16,031 bases of DNA. Source: Candidatus Nealsonbacteria bacterium CG01_land_8_20_14_3_00_12. Its GTDB lineage: Bacteria; Patescibacteriota; Minisyncoccia; Minisyncoccales; PETJ01. Where the stretch lies: NCBI GenBank assembly GCA_002781125.1, contig PETJ01000026.1, forward strand, positions 340-16,370. Direction: 5' to 3'. Shown piece by piece: positions 1 to 7,526 of the stretch (the stretch's first letter is position 1; each line of letters begins with the position of its first letter). Both the position numbers and the translations under genes were made by a program. Below the pieces are notes generated by a model. That model was given only the letters and a program-made list of their open reading frames with translations, had not been told where the DNA came from and ran no database searches.

Positions 1-1635
1 ACTCTCTCTGGAATTTCCTGGGGGATGGATGACTTAATTGTCCCTCCAGAGAAACCAAAAATTCTTGAGAGAGCTGAAAAAGAAGAGGAGTTAATAAAAG
101 AGCACTTTCGGAAAGGTTTGCTTTCCAAAGAAGAAAAGACGGCTAAAATAATTGAGATTTGGACCAGGGCGAAATCGGAAATTGAAAAATTGGTTCCCAA
201 AACCTTACCGGCTTCCGGCCCGGTTGCTTCCATTGTTGAGGCGGGCGCCAGGGGTTCCTGGAGTCAGCCTGTTCAAATGGCCGGGATGAAGGGTTTGGTT
301 ATTAACCCAATGGGTCAAATTATTGAATTACCGGTAAAGAGTTCTTACAAAGAAGGATTTGATGTTCTGGAATACTTCATTTCTACCCATGGAGCGAGAA
401 AGGGAACGGCCGATACCGCCTTGAGAACTTCGGCCGCCGGATATTTAACTCGAAGATTAGTTGATGTTAGCCACGAGGTAGTAATAACTGCCCAAGATTG
501 CGGAGATAAAGAAGGAATTGAGATTTTTCGCCAGGATGCCGACGAAATCGGTCAGAGTTTTATTTTTAAAATTGTTGGAAGGGTAGCCGTAGATAAAATC
601 CAAAATCCAAAAGGAGCCCGACAGGGCGGCAGGGTGGAGGGAGGGTTGGAGTCCAAAGTCCAAATTGTTAAAGGCGGGGAGATTATTGATTGGGAAAAGG
701 CAAAAGCAATTGAAGAGGCCGGAATTGAAAAAGTAAGAATTTTTTCTCCTTTAAGTTGCAAAGCAATCAGAGGAATTTGTCAGAAATGTTATGGTTGGGA
801 TTTGGGGAGAGATCGGTTAATTCAAGTAGGGGAGTCAGTAGGAACGGTGGCTGCTCAGGCAATTGGCGAGCCGGGGACCCAATTGACCTTAAAAACTTTT
901 CATACTGGCGGAGTAGCTGGAGGAGGGGACATTACTTTTGGATTACCCAGGGTCCAGGAAGTTTTTGAAGTTCGGCTACCGGGCGGAAAAGCGGAAATTT
1001 CTCAAGTTGAAGGGAAAATTTTAGAAGTGACGCCAGAAAAAATAGTTAAAATTAAAACAAAAAAAGGAAACCCTCGACCAAAAACTAGTATCTTAGAGTA
1101 CAAAATTCCAGAGAGGGCAGCAATCTGGGTAAAACCAGGAGAAGAAATTCGGAAGGGTCAACCTCTTTGCGAAGGAAGTTTGGATTTAAAAGAGCTGTTT
1201 AAATTAGCTGGGAAGGAACCCACCCAACGCTACATTATTAAAGAAGTTCAAAAAATTTATGTTTCTCAGGGAGTGGGCATTCACGATAAACATATTGAAG
1301 TAATCTGTCGCCAAATGCTTTCCAGGTTAAGAATTAAAGATTCTGGCGATTCTTCGTTTTCGGTTGGTGAAGTTGTTGAAAGGTCTAAATTTCTCGAAGA
1401 AAATGCTTCTTTGAAAAAAGAGAGAAAAACACCTGCCAAAGGCATTCAGCTAATACTTGGGATCTCGAGGGTGGCCTTAACCACTGATTCCTTTTTGTCA
1501 GCCGCTTCTTTTCAGGAAACCTCACGAGTTTTAATCAGGGCAGCTATTTCGGGCAAAGAAGATAAATTGAGAGGATTGAAGGAGAATGTGATAATTGGGA
1601 AGTTAATTCCGGCTGGTACGGGGTTTAGAAAATAG
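1..1635 (+). CDS. rpoC: DNA-directed RNA polymerase subunit beta', C-terminal part (5' end outside window)
   Basis: C-terminal 544 residues of the largest RNA polymerase subunit. The frame is open from base 1, and the residues before the first ATG (base 25) continue the family pattern (SGISWGMDDLIVPPEK), so that ATG is internal. The fragment contains the bridge-helix/trigger-loop region (GARGSWSQPVQMAGMKG, then STHGARKGTADTAL), without the large insertion that E. coli carries in its trigger loop. It also has the second zinc site, with Cys at fragment residues 167, 253, 260 and 263, and the conserved QAIGEPGTQLTLKTFHTGG block near residue 290. The end (TDSFLSAASFQETSRVL) is typical of a complete C-terminus. 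Between the first and second zinc cysteines lies a low-complexity insert (about residues 200-222) coded by heptanucleotide repeats and a G-rich stretch. The spacing is 86 residues, against 74 in E. coli. The next gene, ftsK, is on the same strand after 243 bases. Confidence 0.97.
   Translation, partial: TLSGISWGMDDLIVPPEKPKILERAEKEEELIKEHFRKGLLSKEEKTAKIIEIWTRAKSEIEKLVPKTLPASGPVASIVEAGARGSWSQPVQMAGMKGLVINPMGQIIELPVKSSYKEGFDVLEYFISTHGARKGTADTALRTSAAGYLTRRLVDVSHEVVITAQDCGDKEGIEIFRQDADEIGQSFIFKIVGRVAVDKIQNPKGARQGGRVEGGLESKVQIVKGGEIIDWEKAKAIEEAGIEKVRIFSPLSCKAIRGICQKCYGWDLGRDRLIQVGESVGTVAAQAIGEPGTQLTLKTFHTGGVAGGGDITFGLPRVQEVFEVRLPGGKAEISQVEGKILEVTPEKIVKIKTKKGNPRPKTSILEYKIPERAAIWVKPGEEIRKGQPLCEGSLDLKELFKLAGKEPTQRYIIKEVQKIYVSQGVGIHDKHIEVICRQMLSRLRIKDSGDSSFSVGEVVERSKFLEENASLKKERKTPAKGIQLILGISRVALTTDSFLSAASFQETSRVLIRAAISGKEDKLRGLKENVIIGKLIPAGTGFRK
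599..665 (+). repeat. Heptanucleotide repeats flanking a G-rich, potential G-quadruplex stretch inside rpoC
   Basis: Two copies of TCCAAAA (599-612) and two of TCCAAAG/TCCAAAT (652-665) bracket a purine-rich core. The core has four GGG runs at 624-626, 632-634, 639-641 and 643-645, separated by 5, 4 and 1 bases, which fits the G3N1-7 quadruplex pattern on the coding strand and in the mRNA. It codes for a Gly/Arg-rich segment (KGARQGGRVEGG) lying between two zinc-ligand cysteines of RpoC, where length varies between bacteria. Whether a quadruplex forms is unknown. Confidence 0.6.
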
Positions 1636-1654
1636 CCACACTGTGTTAAAATAA

Positions 1655-1736
1655 ACCCAGTATGACAACTTCGACTCGCTTCGCGATATTTCGGTTTTTC
1701 TGAAAGAAAAATCCAGTCGAAGTTGCTCTACTGGGT
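1655..1736. repeat. Long inverted repeat after rpoC
   Basis: ACCCAGTA (1655-1662) pairs perfectly with TACTGGGT (1729-1736). Inside it, after a 3x3 internal loop, CAACTTCGACT (1666-1676) pairs perfectly with AGTCGAAGTTG (1715-1725). The 38-base apex contains a further small hairpin (about 1693-1714, loop GAA, one bulged T). It lies 19 bases after the rpoC stop. No T-run follows on either strand, so it is not a textbook intrinsic terminator. An RNA 3'-end stabiliser, a processing site or a dispersed intergenic repeat are all possible. Confidence 0.6.
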
Positions 1737-1747
1737 AAAAGTGATGA

Positions 1748-1880
1748 ACCCCGTTAGAAGTCCTGAGCAGAAAAAATTTCTTTGAAATTTTTTCTGCGAG
1801 AGACTAACGGGGTACAACCAATAATAATGGTTTGTTGGAAATTAGCTATATGCTATATAACAACAGACTTCTAACGGGGT
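1748..1880. repeat. Element with 15-bp perfect terminal inverted repeats and a competing internal hairpin, ending at the ftsK start
   Basis: ACCCCGTTAGAAGTC (1748-1762) is the exact reverse complement of 1866-1880, 15 of 15 bases. The same left arm can instead pair with TAACGGGGT at 1805-1813 (9 bp, extended by GTC/GAC across a bulge), closing over a perfect 14-bp hairpin (1767-1780 with 1784-1797, loop TTT). The two pairings exclude each other. The right terminal repeat overlaps the first two bases of the ftsK GTG start codon (1879-1881). This could be a MITE-like repeat or an RNA leader with alternative folds. No clear target-site duplication is seen. Confidence 0.6.
1832..1859 (+). promoter_or_regulatory. 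Weak candidate sigma-70-type promoter before ftsK
   Basis: TTGTTG (1832-1837) and TATATA (1854-1859) are separated by 16 bases and lie 19 bases before the ftsK GTG. Each box departs from consensus in two or three positions and the region is AT-rich, so chance is a real alternative. Confidence 0.25.
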
Positions 1881-4800
1881 GAAAAAAAGGAAAAAAAATA
1901 GAAAGGCACTTTTAAAAGAAAAAAGACTTTTAAGATTTTCTTTACCGGAAGAGATAAAGAGATATATTTTTGGAATAATTATAATTCTTTTGGCTGTAAT
2001 TTTAGCTTTAAGTTTCTTTGAGAAAGCCGGAATAGCCGGGAGTGCCATTTTTTCAACCCTAAACTATTTAATCGGAAAATCAATTTTTCTTCTACCCTTA
2101 ATCTTAGTTTTGGGAAGTTTAGTATTTTTTCTCAGTCGCTATAAAAAATTTTTAGGCGGCGTTTTTTTAGCAATCATTCTTTTAATTCTGGGGATTTCAG
2201 CTTCCTTAGAATGCCTCAGCCCTGCCCAAAACCAAGGAGGCGCTTTAGGTCATTTTATCTCTCTTCCCTTTTTAAAACTTTTCGGCAACTTGGTGACCGA
2301 AATTATTTTCGCTTTCATAATTATTTGCGGCGGACTAATTTTTGGTTATTTATTAAAACAGCCCACCCACCTTGCGGGCGGGTACCCGGGAGAAGGACCT
2401 CAGTTGGAAGAAGAGAAAAAACCCACCTTTTTTCGAAAAGTTTTCGCTCCCAAATTCAAGGTCCAAGAGGTTGAGCCAAAAATAAAGGAGGTTCCAGTCA
2501 AAGCGCCAGCTCCAGAATTAAAACCAAAAGAGCTTCCGGGGAAGGAACTCCTAACTGCTAAGGCCCTGGGAGCCGAATATCCCATCCCCCCCCTCGATTT
2601 ATTGGAGGAAGAAAAAGGAATACCTTTGGCTGGCGATGTCAGGACAAATTCAACAATCATTAAAAAAACTTTGGAAAATTTTGATATTCCAGTGGAGATG
2701 TCAGAAATAAATATTGGCCCAACCGTTACCCAATATACTTTAAAACCGGCTGACGGAATAAAATTATCAAAAATTACCACCTTATCTAACGACCTCGCTC
2801 TGGCTTTAGCCAGTCATCCGATACGGATTGAGGCACCGATTCCTGGCAAATCTTTAGTCGGAATTGAGGTTCCAAACCGGCTTAGGACTCAGGTTAGATT
2901 AAGAAATTTAATCGCCAGCCCCCAGTTTCAAAATGCCCCATCTAATTTAACTTTCCCCTTAGGAAGGGATGTATCGGGTAATCCGATATATGCCGATTTA
3001 GCTAAAATGCCTCATCTTTTAGTTGCCGGCAGTACTGGAACGGGAAAAACTTGCGCGGCTGATACTTTAATATTTAGTGAAAAAGGCCTATTAACTTTTG
3101 AGGAACTTTATTCTCTGCCTTTAAATAGCGAGGCCGATTTTGAAATTAAGGTCGTAAGTAGAGATGGAATTGAAACCACTAAGAAAATCTATAACAACGG
3201 GATTTGTCAATTTTATAAATTATTAACCAGTCGAGGTTATCAAATTGAAGCTACAACTGAACATCCTCTTTGGGTGATAAACGAAGATGGTTCTGACGGT
3301 TGGAAACCAGCTTCCTTGATTAAAGAAGGCGACTATGTAGCTATTAGTCGCAAACCTGCTCTTTTTGGTAACAAAACTGACCTCTCTGATTTTAAACCAA
3401 GCAAAATCAAAGCCCATCATAGAAAGATTTCTTTTCCTCAAAAAATGACTCCTCAATTGGCTCAGTTTTTAGGATTATTAACTGCTGATGGCGGCCTTTC
3501 CATCGAAAAGAAAGGGACTCATCGAGTAGTTTATACCCAGGCTAACTTAAATTTGCTTTCTTTATATAAAAAATTACTCAAAGAACTTTTTGGAATTACC
3601 CAATTCATAGAGAAGAGGAGCGGTTCTAATCACCAAAATAGGGCTTTTGATATAGTTATAGGAAGTAAACATCTAAAAGAATTTTTGGCATACCTTGGAA
3701 TGAATTCTTGTAGGTCGCCCCAAAAAGTAATACCCCGGGCAATTAGAGAAGCCCCAAAAGAAGTAATCCGCGCTTACTTAAAATCGCTTTTTGATAACGA
3801 TGGTTATGTTGGAAAAGAGGGTATTGAACTTTCTTTAAGCAGTGAAAAATTAATTTCCCAAGTTCAGATAATGCTTTTAAACTTTGGCATAACTTCCTCA
3901 TTAAAAGCGAAGATAGTAAAAAATTATGCCCAAAATAAATATTTCCGACTTTCTATTTATGGCCAGGAGGCGCGGAGATTCGTTAAAGAAATTGGCTTTA
4001 TCAGAAAGGAAAAGTATGAAAAAGCTAAAACATTCCTCAGATTGTCTTCAAATCCGAATGTTGACCTGGTTCCTCATATATCTTCCTTGCTTAAGACCTT
4101 GGCTCATAAGTACCTTGATTGTTTTGCCCATTTAACTAACAATGGTTGGCAATACCAATCAGGAATTTTGATTCCTAAATATGCTTTTAATTCTTTGACC
4201 AGTTATAATTCGGGCAAAAGAACACCTAGTTATCAGGCAATGGAGAGAATCCTTAATTTTTATCAACCAATTTCCAAAGAACCAGAGTATCAAAAGTTAA
4301 ATGAGATTTCAAAAAGGAATTTTTATTGGGATAAAGTAGAAAAGATAACTCAAACTTCTGGCGTTGGCTACGACTTTTTTGTACCAGGTTCGGATTCTTT
4401 TGTTGGAAATGGCTTTGTTAATCATAATACTATTTTTCTAAACAGTTTAATTCTTTCTCTCCTTTATCGAAATTCACCAGAAATTTTGCGGTTTATTTTA
4501 ATTGACCCAAAAAGGGTTGAATTCCCGGTTTATAACGAATTACCCCATCTTCTCTGTCCGGTTATTCTTGAATCCCAAAGAACAGTTAATGCTCTTAAAT
4601 GGTTAATTTTGGAAATGGAAAGGAGATTTGACTTGTTATCGGAAGCCAAGGCAAGGGATATTGCCGGGTACAATGAAATAGCTCTCAGGAATCAAGAGGG
4701 ACCTATGCCTTATATTGTTTTAGTCATTGATGAGTTAGCCGATTTAATGGCAGCCAGAGGCAAAGAAGTGGAGGTGGGCATTGTCAGATTAGCCCAAATG

Positions 4801-5454
4801 GCTAGAGCGGTCGGAATTCATTTGGTGGTGGCTACCCAAAGACCATCGGTTGAGGTGATTACCGGTTTAATTAAAGCCAATATTACTTCCCGAGTTACTT
4901 TTCAGGTTGCCTCACAGGTTGATTCCAGAACTGTGCTGGATATGGCTGGAGCAGAAAAACTTTTAGGCCTGGGAGACCTTCTCTTTGTTTCAGCTGAAAT
5001 TTCAAAACCAGTAAGAATCCAGGGTGCTTATGTTTCGGAAAAAGAAGTGAAGAGAGTGGTAAATTATATAAATTCAAAGTGGCGCTTAGCGGCTGAGGAG
5101 GTGGAAAAGGCAAAATTAGAAAAAGTGATTTTAAAGAATGCGCTATCTGAGGACTTAGCCAAAGGTTTAGAAGTTCCGGAAACAGAAATTGAAAGTTTTT
5201 ATGGAGGCGAAGATCCCTTATACGAAGAGGCGAAGCGCTTGGTTATTGAAGCCAAAAAGGCATCAGCCTCCTTTTTGCAGCGGAGACTGCGGATTGGCTA
5301 TGCCCGGGCAGCCAGATTGATTGATATGATGGAAGATAGAGGGGTAGTAGGACCAGCCGATGGGGCTAAACCAAGGGAAGTCTACCTAGGCGAAATTCAA
5401 AATCCAAAATTCAAAATTCAAAATGAAGAAGATAACGATTGGAAAAAGGTATAA
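1879..5454 (+). CDS. ftsK: DNA translocase FtsK, interrupted by an intein
   Basis: Membrane-anchored hexameric DNA motor that moves chromosome ends through the division septum. The start chosen is GTG at 1879. An in-frame TAA at 1858-1860 excludes a longer protein, and no ribosome site precedes it at normal spacing. Four hydrophobic segments lie at about residues 30-47, 64-85, 91-110 and 138-159, followed by a charged linker. The motor domain starts before residue 250. Walker A is GSTGTGKT (384-391), Walker B is VLVIDELADLM (D951, E952) and RFILIDPKRVEF follows the P-loop helix. A winged-helix gamma-like domain (SFLQRRLRIGYARAARLIDMME) sits near the C-terminus. Residues 392-850 are an intein, so the spliced protein is about 732 residues. 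The last 20 or so residues (QNPKFKIQN) are coded by a heptanucleotide repeat. recA follows after 19 bases, so the two may share a transcript. Confidence 0.95.
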   Translation: MKKRKKNRKALLKEKRLLRFSLPEEIKRYIFGIIIILLAVILALSFFEKAGIAGSAIFSTLNYLIGKSIFLLPLILVLGSLVFFLSRYKKFLGGVFLAIILLILGISASLECLSPAQNQGGALGHFISLPFLKLFGNLVTEIIFAFIIICGGLIFGYLLKQPTHLAGGYPGEGPQLEEEKKPTFFRKVFAPKFKVQEVEPKIKEVPVKAPAPELKPKELPGKELLTAKALGAEYPIPPLDLLEEEKGIPLAGDVRTNSTIIKKTLENFDIPVEMSEINIGPTVTQYTLKPADGIKLSKITTLSNDLALALASHPIRIEAPIPGKSLVGIEVPNRLRTQVRLRNLIASPQFQNAPSNLTFPLGRDVSGNPIYADLAKMPHLLVAGSTGTGKTCAADTLIFSEKGLLTFEELYSLPLNSEADFEIKVVSRDGIETTKKIYNNGICQFYKLLTSRGYQIEATTEHPLWVINEDGSDGWKPASLIKEGDYVAISRKPALFGNKTDLSDFKPSKIKAHHRKISFPQKMTPQLAQFLGLLTADGGLSIEKKGTHRVVYTQANLNLLSLYKKLLKELFGITQFIEKRSGSNHQNRAFDIVIGSKHLKEFLAYLGMNSCRSPQKVIPRAIREAPKEVIRAYLKSLFDNDGYVGKEGIELSLSSEKLISQVQIMLLNFGITSSLKAKIVKNYAQNKYFRLSIYGQEARRFVKEIGFIRKEKYEKAKTFLRLSSNPNVDLVPHISSLLKTLAHKYLDCFAHLTNNGWQYQSGILIPKYAFNSLTSYNSGKRTPSYQAMERILNFYQPISKEPEYQKLNEISKRNFYWDKVEKITQTSGVGYDFFVPGSDSFVGNGFVNHNTIFLNSLILSLLYRNSPEILRFILIDPKRVEFPVYNELPHLLCPVILESQRTVNALKWLILEMERRFDLLSEAKARDIAGYNEIALRNQEGPMPYIVLVIDELADLMAARGKEVEVGIVRLAQMARAVGIHLVVATQRPSVEVITGLIKANITSRVTFQVASQVDSRTVLDMAGAEKLLGLGDLLFVSAEISKPVRIQGAYVSEKEVKRVVNYINSKWRLAAEEVEKAKLEKVILKNALSEDLAKGLEVPETEIESFYGGEDPLYEEAKRLVIEAKKASASFLQRRLRIGYARAARLIDMMEDRGVVGPADGAKPREVYLGEIQNPKFKIQNEEDNDWKKV
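2361..2390. repeat. GC-rich island with palindromes in the ftsK linker
   Basis: About 30 bases of very GC-rich sequence within an AT-rich gene. It contains an imperfect inverted pair (ACCCACC/GGCGGGT, one mismatch) and the palindromes GGGTACCC (2380-2387) and CCCGGG (2385-2390). It codes for a Pro/Gly stretch (QPTHLAGGYPGEGPQ) at the junction of the last membrane segment and the linker, a place tolerant of insertions. Confidence 0.4.
3052..4428 (+). mobile_element. FtsK intein with two-motif LAGLIDADG homing endonuclease
   Basis: In-frame 459-residue protein splicing element (FtsK residues 392-850) placed directly after the Walker A Lys-Thr. Its first residue is Cys392. Block B is TTEHPLWV with the TxxH pair T459/H462. 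The C-terminal blocks read YDFFVPGSDSFVGNGFVNHN, ending in His849-Asn850, with Thr851 as the +1 nucleophile, so it is a class 1 intein. Two endonuclease motifs are intact: FLGLLTADGG (Asp537) and LKSLFDNDG (Asp641), so homing activity looks possible. A further region of about 100 residues follows the second motif and may be a DNA-recognition segment. Base composition and codon style do not differ obviously from the host gene. Splicing should leave GKT-TIFLNS, one residue longer than related FtsK proteins at this point. Confidence 0.92.
5396..5423 (+). repeat. Four tandem heptanucleotides in the ftsK 3' end
   Basis: TTCAAAA, TCCAAAA, TTCAAAA, TTCAAAA in perfect 7-base register, coding for the Gln/Asn/Lys-rich FtsK tail after the winged-helix domain. 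The unit matches the TCCAAAA repeats in rpoC. Seven is not a multiple of three, so gain or loss of one unit would shift the frame close to the stop codon. Confidence 0.75.
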
Positions 5455-5467
5455 AAAGTTTTAAAAT
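5439..5467 (+). promoter_or_regulatory. Candidate recA promoter inside the end of ftsK
   Basis: TTGGAA (5439-5444, 4 of 6 to the -35 consensus) and TAAAAT (5462-5467, 5 of 6 to the -10 consensus) are 17 bases apart. The -10 box ends six bases before the recA ATG, so a transcript would start at or near the A of the start codon. The sequence is AT-rich and no SOS box is recognisable, so confidence is low. Confidence 0.35.
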
Positions 5468-5473
5468 AAAAGT

Positions 5474-6466
5474 ATGGAAAAGAAGAAACAACCCAAAATT
5501 GAAAAAAGTGATTTACAAGAAGCGGTAGAAGAAATTAAGCAGCGGTTTGGCGAAGGAGCAATAATGAAATTAAAAGAGGTGAGAGCGGCTGATGTCGATG
5601 TTATTCCAACTGGTTCTATTTCTTTGGATATGGCTTTAGGAGTGGGCGGAGTGCCAAGAGGTAGAGTAGTTGAAATCTATGGCCCGGAAGGCGGAGGAAA
5701 AACCACATTGGCACTTCATATTTTAGCTGAGGCCCAAAAACAAGGAGGGGTGGGAGCTTTTGTTGATGCTGAACACGCTTTAGATCCCGATTGGGCAAAG
5801 AGAATCGGAGTAGACATGGAAAACCTCTTAATTGCTCAACCAGACTCAGGAGAACAGGCCTTGCAGATTATTGAAACATTAGTTCGTTCAGGTGAGGTCG
5901 ATGTTATCGTTGTCGATTCAGTGGCAGCCCTGGTTCCCCAGGCAGAAATTGCTGGAGAGATGGGCGAGTTTCAAATTGGCCTTCAGGCCCGTCTAATGTC
6001 GCAAGCCTTGCGGAAGCTTTCCGGAATTATTTCGAAAACCAAAACCATTGTCATTTTTTTAAATCAAACCAGAATGAAAATCGGAGTTTTATATGGTAAT
6101 CCCGAAACAACCCCTGGCGGTTTGGCCCTAAAATTTTATGCCTCAGTCAGAATTGATTTAAGAAGAATAGCTCAGATAAAACACGGGGATGAGATTATCG
6201 GAAACAGAATCAAAGCCAAAATTGTCAAAAATAAAGTGGCCGCTCCCTTTAAAACTACTGAGTTTGATATTTATTATAATGAAGGAATTTCGAAATCTGC
6301 TGACCTTTTGAATACTGGATTAAAATTTGGGATAATAAAAAAAGCCGGGAGTTGGCTTCAATACGGAGAGAGAAAACTTGGCCAAGGGTTAGAAGCTGCT
6401 AAGACCTTTCTGAAAGAAAACCCCGAAACAGTAAAAGCAATCGAAGAAGAAATAAAAAAAATTTAA
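5474..6466 (+). CDS. recA: Recombinase RecA
   Basis: ATP-dependent strand-exchange protein of homologous recombination and repair. The N-terminal helix region contains [11 protein letters not shown]. Walker A is GPEGGGKT (residues 70-77), with GG where many bacteria have SS. Walker B is VIVVDSV (Asp148). Loop L1 is [12 protein letters not shown] and loop L2 begins [20 protein letters not shown], followed by [14 protein letters not shown]. At 330 residues it is slightly shorter than typical RecA, mainly through a short C-terminal tail with few acidic residues. The ATG at 5474 fits the family N-terminus. It lies 19 bases after ftsK on the same strand and has no visible Shine-Dalgarno sequence. 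It ends nine bases before the convergent rpsR stop. Unlike FtsK next door, this RecA has no intein in its P-loop. Confidence 0.98.
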   Translation: MEKKKQPKIEKSDLQEAVEEIKQRFGEGAIMKLKEVRAADVDVIPTGSISLDMALGVGGVPRGRVVEIYGPEGGGKTTLALHILAEAQKQGGVGAFVDAEHALDPDWAKRIGVDMENLLIAQPDSGEQALQIIETLVRSGEVDVIVVDSVAALVPQAEIAGEMGEFQIGLQARLMSQALRKLSGIISKTKTIVIFLNQTRMKIGVLYGNPETTPGGLALKFYASVRIDLRRIAQIKHGDEIIGNRIKAKIVKNKVAAPFKTTEFDIYYNEGISKSADLLNTGLKFGIIKKAGSWLQYGERKLGQGLEAAKTFLKENPETVKAIEEEIKKI

Positions 6467-6475
6467 GTATTAGTA

Positions 6476-6673
6476 TTACTTTTTAGTCGGTGCTAAAAAC
6501 CCCAAGTGCCTTGCTCTTTTGATGGCTTTAGCTAGCATTCTTTGATGCCTGGAGCAGAGGCCTGTTTTATTTTTGCCTCTGATTTTCCCTAGCCCAGAAA
6601 TAAATCTCTTCAAATATTCAGTATCTTTAAAATCAATCTCCTGTATATTTCTTTGACAAAAAAAACAAGGCAT
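6476..6673 (-). CDS. rpsR: Small ribosomal subunit protein bS18
   Basis: Protein of the 30S platform that pairs with bS6. The 65-residue product shows the core DTEYLKRFISGLGKI and the C-terminal CSRHQRMLAKAIKRARHLGFL. The ATG at 6671-6673 is chosen. A TTG two codons upstream (6677-6679) would overlap the ssb TGA by two bases and cannot be excluded. The N-terminal PCFFC together with CSRH forms a Cys-x2-Cys plus Cys-x2-His set that could bind zinc, as proposed for C+ forms of some ribosomal proteins. It is the last gene of ychF-rpsF-ssb-rpsR, an order whose rpsF-ssb-rpsR part is widely conserved, and it meets recA convergently. Confidence 0.95.
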   Translation of the reverse strand: MPCFFCQRNIQEIDFKDTEYLKRFISGLGKIRGKNKTGLCSRHQRMLAKAIKRARHLGFLAPTKK

Positions 6674-6675
6674 AT

Positions 6676-7522
<847 letters not shown>

Positions 7523-7526
<4 letters not shown>

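Noticed and set aside
1..25. ATG at base 25 as a gene start
   Set aside because: The frame upstream is open and continues conserved RpoC sequence, so this is an internal Met.
1655..1813. Intrinsic terminators after rpoC
   Set aside because: Stems are strong but no T-run follows any of them on either strand. They are kept as inverted repeats only.
5396..5423. Programmed frameshift at the ftsK heptamer tract
   Set aside because: The zero frame already gives a complete protein with a normal stop, and no classic slippery site followed by a structured element is seen.
6467..6475. Bidirectional terminator between recA and rpsR
   Set aside because: The nine-base gap is too short and only a weak 4-bp pairing is visible around it.
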